Shown piece after piece: positions 43,951-47,035 of a stretch of DNA of 47,035 nucleotides. The stretch lies in contig JAKURJ010000001.1 in assembly GCA_022452125.1 (NCBI GenBank), forward strand, positions 1 to 47,035, in the 5' to 3' direction. The position numbers were made by a program, and so were the translations under genes. The first letter of the stretch is position 1, and every line of letters starts with the position of its first letter. This DNA is from Candidatus Poseidoniaceae archaeon. GTDB taxonomy: Archaea > Thermoplasmatota > Poseidoniia > Poseidoniales > Poseidoniaceae. The notes beneath the pieces were generated by a model. It was not told where the DNA came from, did no database searches, and worked only from the letters and a program-made list of their open reading frames with translations.

Positions 43951-46464
43951 TCATAGTTCAGTAGTCTCAAGTAAGAACACAGCCTCTCGAGTCAAGCAGT
44001 ATCTGTTTCTCACGCCACTCCTCTTTTTCTCAACCAGTCCATACTTCTGAAGCGTTCTCAAGTGGTGACTAACCAGTTGTTGTGATCTCTCTAGACGGTG
44101 TGCCAACTCAGCTTGTGTTGGGAATAGATTCAGTTGTCCGTCATCATCTAACAAGCGCAGAATCTTGCCTTGCAAACTGTTAGGGTCTGGAGACAGAGGA
44201 GGCATTGGTAGTTCATCGTCTAGAATTCCTGGGTGAAGGTTTGATGTGAACGGATAGAACCTGACTAAACGACCATCGGCTCTTCTCCATATTCTATCTT
44301 CATCTTCGAGAATCTTTAGGTGGTGAGTAATTTGTCCATTTGACATTTCTAAAGCGGCCATCAATGCACGGAAATGACAACCTGGGTTTGCAGTTAGGTA
44401 ACCCATCAAGCGCCCTCTTTGGTAACGTCCATCACTGGTTTCGCTAGTTCTTCCAACCAATCCTAGGAACCAGAGCCCTGCACTGGTTGCAGGGATTCTC
44501 CACGACTCATTTGTTGCGATTATTGCGACAAGAAGAGAGAGAATTCCACCGCTGGCAACAACGACTCCAACGGTGACGACAGCTGGACTAATTTCCTCGT
44601 TTCCGCTTTCAATCGGAGTAACTTCAACAACTTCTGAATCTTCTTCAACAGTTTCAGTGATTACTCCTTGCGAATACACTTCTTCAACGGTAAATGAAAC
44701 TGCAGCGAAATCAGAACATTCTGGTACAGCCTCAGATTCAAAGATTAGATACTCGCCTGTTGCACCGCGCTCTGGAGCCCAGTTCACAAGTCCTTGAGCA
44801 CCAGCAAGAGTTAGAATTCCTTCATCAGGAGAATTGAGTAACCAGCAGGTTCCCAATTCGTTGGATGTTAAACTCCATGTTCCTGAGATAACCCTTGAAG
44901 CCGCAACTTCTGTTTCTTCAGTAACTTCTTCTTCGTTTGTTTCTTCAGAGACTAATGGCCAATCGAAACTAACCGATGAGCGAACTTGTGGATATGTGGT
45001 AGTTTCGAAGAATAGAGTGTATTCTCCATTATCTAATCCATCCATGTCAAATTCTATTGGGCTTAACTCAATTTCAGATGCTTGTACTGAGAACTGCTCA
45101 AGGTAATCACATTCAGACAGATGCATATCAATCTGTTCTCCAGCACTAAACAAAGCGGCTTCCAATCCGCAAATTGTAAACCAAGACATTTCAAACTCAT
45201 CACCCATCACGGATGGGATTACAGTTAGTAGACCCTCGCCGGTGAATTCAGCATCGATGAATAAAGAATCATCTTCGCAATATGTGTCACGCTCTCTAGT
45301 TAAAGTGATGAATTCTGAAGCATATAGGTCGTGTTCGGGGATTTCCATTACTACTAGCAAATCACCCGGAGGAAGATGACATCCGAACATGTCAATAAAG
45401 TTCCAATCTGGTTGTGTGAAAGATCTCACTGTATCTGGCTGCAGTTGGTATTCAACTTCATTTTCTGAACACTCTTTCATCGAACGGGAATCCATGACAA
45501 CATTGCCTGCAGAGTCTACAACCCATATCTCACCACGGCAAGATGTTGAGAAGTCAATTGCAACATCTTCAAGTCCATTGTTGAATATTGAAATGTCTGG
45601 GCTAAAGGATTCCATTTCACCGAACTGGTTATCTCCTTCAAGAACTAAATCAAGGGAAATGGAATCAAGATTGCCCGAGTTTACTCCTTGGTCAGAATCG
45701 GGTGAAGCATCAAACGAAATTGTTTGAGATAGTTCACTACCGCCGATGGAGACAGCGAACTCGTTAGTTCCAATTTCCAGTAAATAAGGAATCTGAGCAA
45801 TCGTAACAATTTGATTAGCTAGCAAATTGTTTGGTCCGCAATCACCTAACAACTCTGAGTTGATAATCAATTTACACTCTCCGAAATCAAGAGCAATATC
45901 TTCATCCAATGAGTTGTGAAGTCTAACGGAAATGATTGCCGGCTCAGCTTCAGAGAATACATCCTCTCGTGCGGTAGCGATGACACTCAATTCTACGCCT
46001 TCAGGAATATCAAAAGATGATTGAACGTGTACAGGAACTGAAGAAGAGAGTTCTTCGCCTGGGATGAAATACTCAACGATGTAATCACCCGAAGGCACAA
46101 TTTCTCCTTCAGAGTTGGTCAAGTCCCAAGTCAGCGAATTGAAACTAGTAGTCGAGAATGCATCGATATCCATGCCTCTGCTTTGGTCGAGACATTCTTC
46201 TGTTTCGTCATAAACCAGGACAGATTGACTCCAAACCCTCAGAACTTCGTCACAAGAAGGGTCGACTACTATGCTGGTCGCCTCTCCATCATTAGCAAGT
46301 GATGCGGTTAATTCAACAACGTCACCATTGCCGTACCATCCTTTGTCCGGAGCATCGACAATTGTTGCGTTTAGGCTGAGATTATTATTATCTGCAAATG
46401 CGTTAGGAGCCATGATTGCCAGCAGCCCGGCAAGAACCACAGCCAGCATTCGCTCTCTGCCCAT
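43951..46464 (-). CDS. Membrane-anchored regulator: secreted sensor plus tandem winged helices
   Basis: The 837-aa product has a signal peptide (MLAVVLAGLLAIMAPNAFA) and a large extracytoplasmic region of several beta-sandwiches. At least two look like BsuPI-type domains (each with a W-x-x-x-D-x-x-G-x-x-x-P-x-G-D-Y-type strand pair), with about a dozen cysteines. Then come a transmembrane helix near residues 625-650, a possible second short one, and a cytoplasmic C-terminus of two winged helices: GYLTANPGCHFRALMAALEM with ITHHLKILEDED (about 685-740), and a second with QAELAHRLERSQQLVSHHL (about 775-830). This is a one-component membrane-bound transcription factor layout. A perfect palindrome covers its start codon. 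Confidence 0.82.
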   Translation of the reverse strand: MGRERMLAVVLAGLLAIMAPNAFADNNNLSLNATIVDAPDKGWYGNGDVVELTASLANDGEATSIVVDPSCDEVLRVWSQSVLVYDETEECLDQSRGMDIDAFSTTSFNSLTWDLTNSEGEIVPSGDYIVEYFIPGEELSSSVPVHVQSSFDIPEGVELSVIATAREDVFSEAEPAIISVRLHNSLDEDIALDFGECKLIINSELLGDCGPNNLLANQIVTIAQIPYLLEIGTNEFAVSIGGSELSQTISFDASPDSDQGVNSGNLDSISLDLVLEGDNQFGEMESFSPDISIFNNGLEDVAIDFSTSCRGEIWVVDSAGNVVMDSRSMKECSENEVEYQLQPDTVRSFTQPDWNFIDMFGCHLPPGDLLVVMEIPEHDLYASEFITLTRERDTYCEDDSLFIDAEFTGEGLLTVIPSVMGDEFEMSWFTICGLEAALFSAGEQIDMHLSECDYLEQFSVQASEIELSPIEFDMDGLDNGEYTLFFETTTYPQVRSSVSFDWPLVSEETNEEEVTEETEVAASRVISGTWSLTSNELGTCWLLNSPDEGILTLAGAQGLVNWAPERGATGEYLIFESEAVPECSDFAAVSFTVEEVYSQGVITETVEEDSEVVEVTPIESGNEEISPAVVTVGVVVASGGILSLLVAIIATNESWRIPATSAGLWFLGLVGRTSETSDGRYQRGRLMGYLTANPGCHFRALMAALEMSNGQITHHLKILEDEDRIWRRADGRLVRFYPFTSNLHPGILDDELPMPPLSPDPNSLQGKILRLLDDDGQLNLFPTQAELAHRLERSQQLVSHHLRTLQKYGLVEKKRSGVRNRYCLTREAVFLLETTEL

Positions 46465-46478
46465 GGTAAACCATGGGC
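46459..46478. promoter_or_regulatory. Palindrome over the start codon of the membrane-anchored regulator
   Basis: GCCCATGG and CCATGGGC form a perfect 8-bp inverted repeat with a TAAA spacer, 20 bp in all. The regulator's ATG (46464, minus strand) lies within the left half-site. In an archaeon a site here would block RNA polymerase or a leaderless mRNA's ribosome access, so it may be an autoregulatory operator. It also lies 46 bp upstream of the divergent metallo-hydrolase ATG. Confidence 0.45.
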
Positions 46479-46523
46479 GTCATCCCTTAGAAGTGATGCG
46501 GTTCATGCCATTGGTGAGCGAAG

Positions 46524-47035
46524 ATGGCAGATTGCATTCTAGAAACCGAAAAAATGCTAGTTTTACAGGCGCAGTTGGGCGATTGGGACAATCTCAATCA
46601 CCTATTGGTTTGTAAGAAAACCAACAAAGCGGTCATTATCGACCCATTCTTCTCAGATTACTGGTCTAATTTGTGTAAAGAGAACGGTTGGGAACTGGAA
46701 CAAGTTTGGCTAACACATTCACATTGGGACCACTCTAAGGGCGTGGATGGCTTGCAACAAAAGCAAGTATGGGTTCATGCTGATGAGGCTTTGCGTGGAT
46801 GGAATGGCCCTTCAAACAATGAATGGAACAACAAGGCCAATTCATTCGTTATCCAGAATATAGGTGAATTGAAACTAGAAGCTCATTGCACACCAGGGCA
46901 TACTCCTGGGCACATGACTTTCATCGGTGAAGGCGTTGTCATCAGTGGGGATTGCATGTTTTTGGGCCGTTGTGGAAGAACTGACTTGTTTGGAGGCGAT
47001 GTCGAGGCCCAGCGCGAATCAGTGCTGCATCGAAG
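46524..47035 (+). CDS. Metallo-beta-lactamase-fold hydrolase, N-terminal part (cut by right edge)
   Basis: About 170 residues of a metallo-beta-lactamase-fold protein are visible before the sequence ends. It has the metal motif THSHWDHSKG (HxHxDH), CTPGHTPGHM with a further metal-binding His, and the later metal Asp in ISGDCMFLGRCGRTDLFGGD. The RCGRTD-F/L-xxGD pattern is seen in glyoxalase II / ETHE1-like persulfide dioxygenases and relatives, so a thiol-ester or persulfide substrate is possible. ATG 46524 follows GGTGAG (46513-46518), a good ribosome site, and an in-frame stop lies just upstream. It is divergent from the membrane-anchored regulator gene. Confidence 0.85.
   Translation, partial: MADCILETEKMLVLQAQLGDWDNLNHLLVCKKTNKAVIIDPFFSDYWSNLCKENGWELEQVWLTHSHWDHSKGVDGLQQKQVWVHADEALRGWNGPSNNEWNNKANSFVIQNIGELKLEAHCTPGHTPGHMTFIGEGVVISGDCMFLGRCGRTDLFGGDVEAQRESVLHR

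Noticed and set aside
46459..46478. Palindrome as an insertion-sequence end or attachment site
   Set aside because: No transposase or integrase is nearby and no direct repeats flank it, so a regulatory role fits better.

Overview
The window most likely comes from a marine Group II euryarchaeon (Candidatus Poseidoniales) or a close relative. This is inferred from gene content, not from a marker search. The archaeal information-processing genes are the PolD large subunit, the primase large subunit, the rps13-rps4-rps11-rpo3 string, a Pcc1-like KEOPS subunit, MptE, pantoate kinase and a DUF373 protein. They sit beside bacterial-looking metabolic genes (class II fumarase, ATP-type PEP carboxykinase, bacterial-type LeuRS) and very large secreted proteins with PPC, CARDB and thrombospondin type-3 repeats. 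Genes are densely packed, and convergent neighbours often share or overlap their stop codons.

Layout. 1-4.86 kb: the end of an unrecognised gene, exonuclease III, a Pcc1-like protein, HflX, a membrane protein and a propeller-like protein. 4.86-5.84 kb: the only long stretch without a credible gene. It folds into at least 16 hairpins, many with UUCG or CUCG loops, and ends in a T-run, so I read it as a roughly 840-nt structured RNA on the + strand that I cannot assign to a family. 5.84-9.5 kb: fumarase, a sulfotransferase-like protein, an isoaspartyl peptidase and a cyclophilin. 9.5-18.8 kb: a giant surface protein, pckA and a membrane protein with about 36 hydrophobic segments. 18.8-24.9 kb: phosphohexomutase, a left-handed beta-helix acyltransferase, a small winged-helix protein, a lipoprotein esterase, an unknown protein, a zinc-ribbon protein and DUF373. 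24.9-31.4 kb: priL, mptE, a small membrane protein and polD2. 31.4-36.9 kb: pyrE, a methyltransferase, the ribosomal/RNA polymerase operon and pantoate kinase. 36.8-47 kb: a homologue of human CDIN1 (C15orf41), a SRPBCC-like protein, a second surface protein, leuS, a membrane-anchored regulator with tandem winged helices, and a truncated metallo-beta-lactamase-fold gene.

The most notable points are the large unassigned RNA with a possible alternative long-range pairing; a perfect palindrome covering the start codon of the membrane-anchored regulator; the CDIN1/TPD nuclease homologue; and a 96-bp antisense coding overlap between leuS and a surface-protein gene. No tRNA, rRNA, CRISPR array, insertion sequence or integrase was recognised. 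Start codons were chosen by family alignment, Shine-Dalgarno-like GGTGA motifs, ATGA overlaps, or a TATA-like box about 25 bp upstream of an ATG (leaderless mRNA). Family assignments come from motif recognition by eye, not from database searches.
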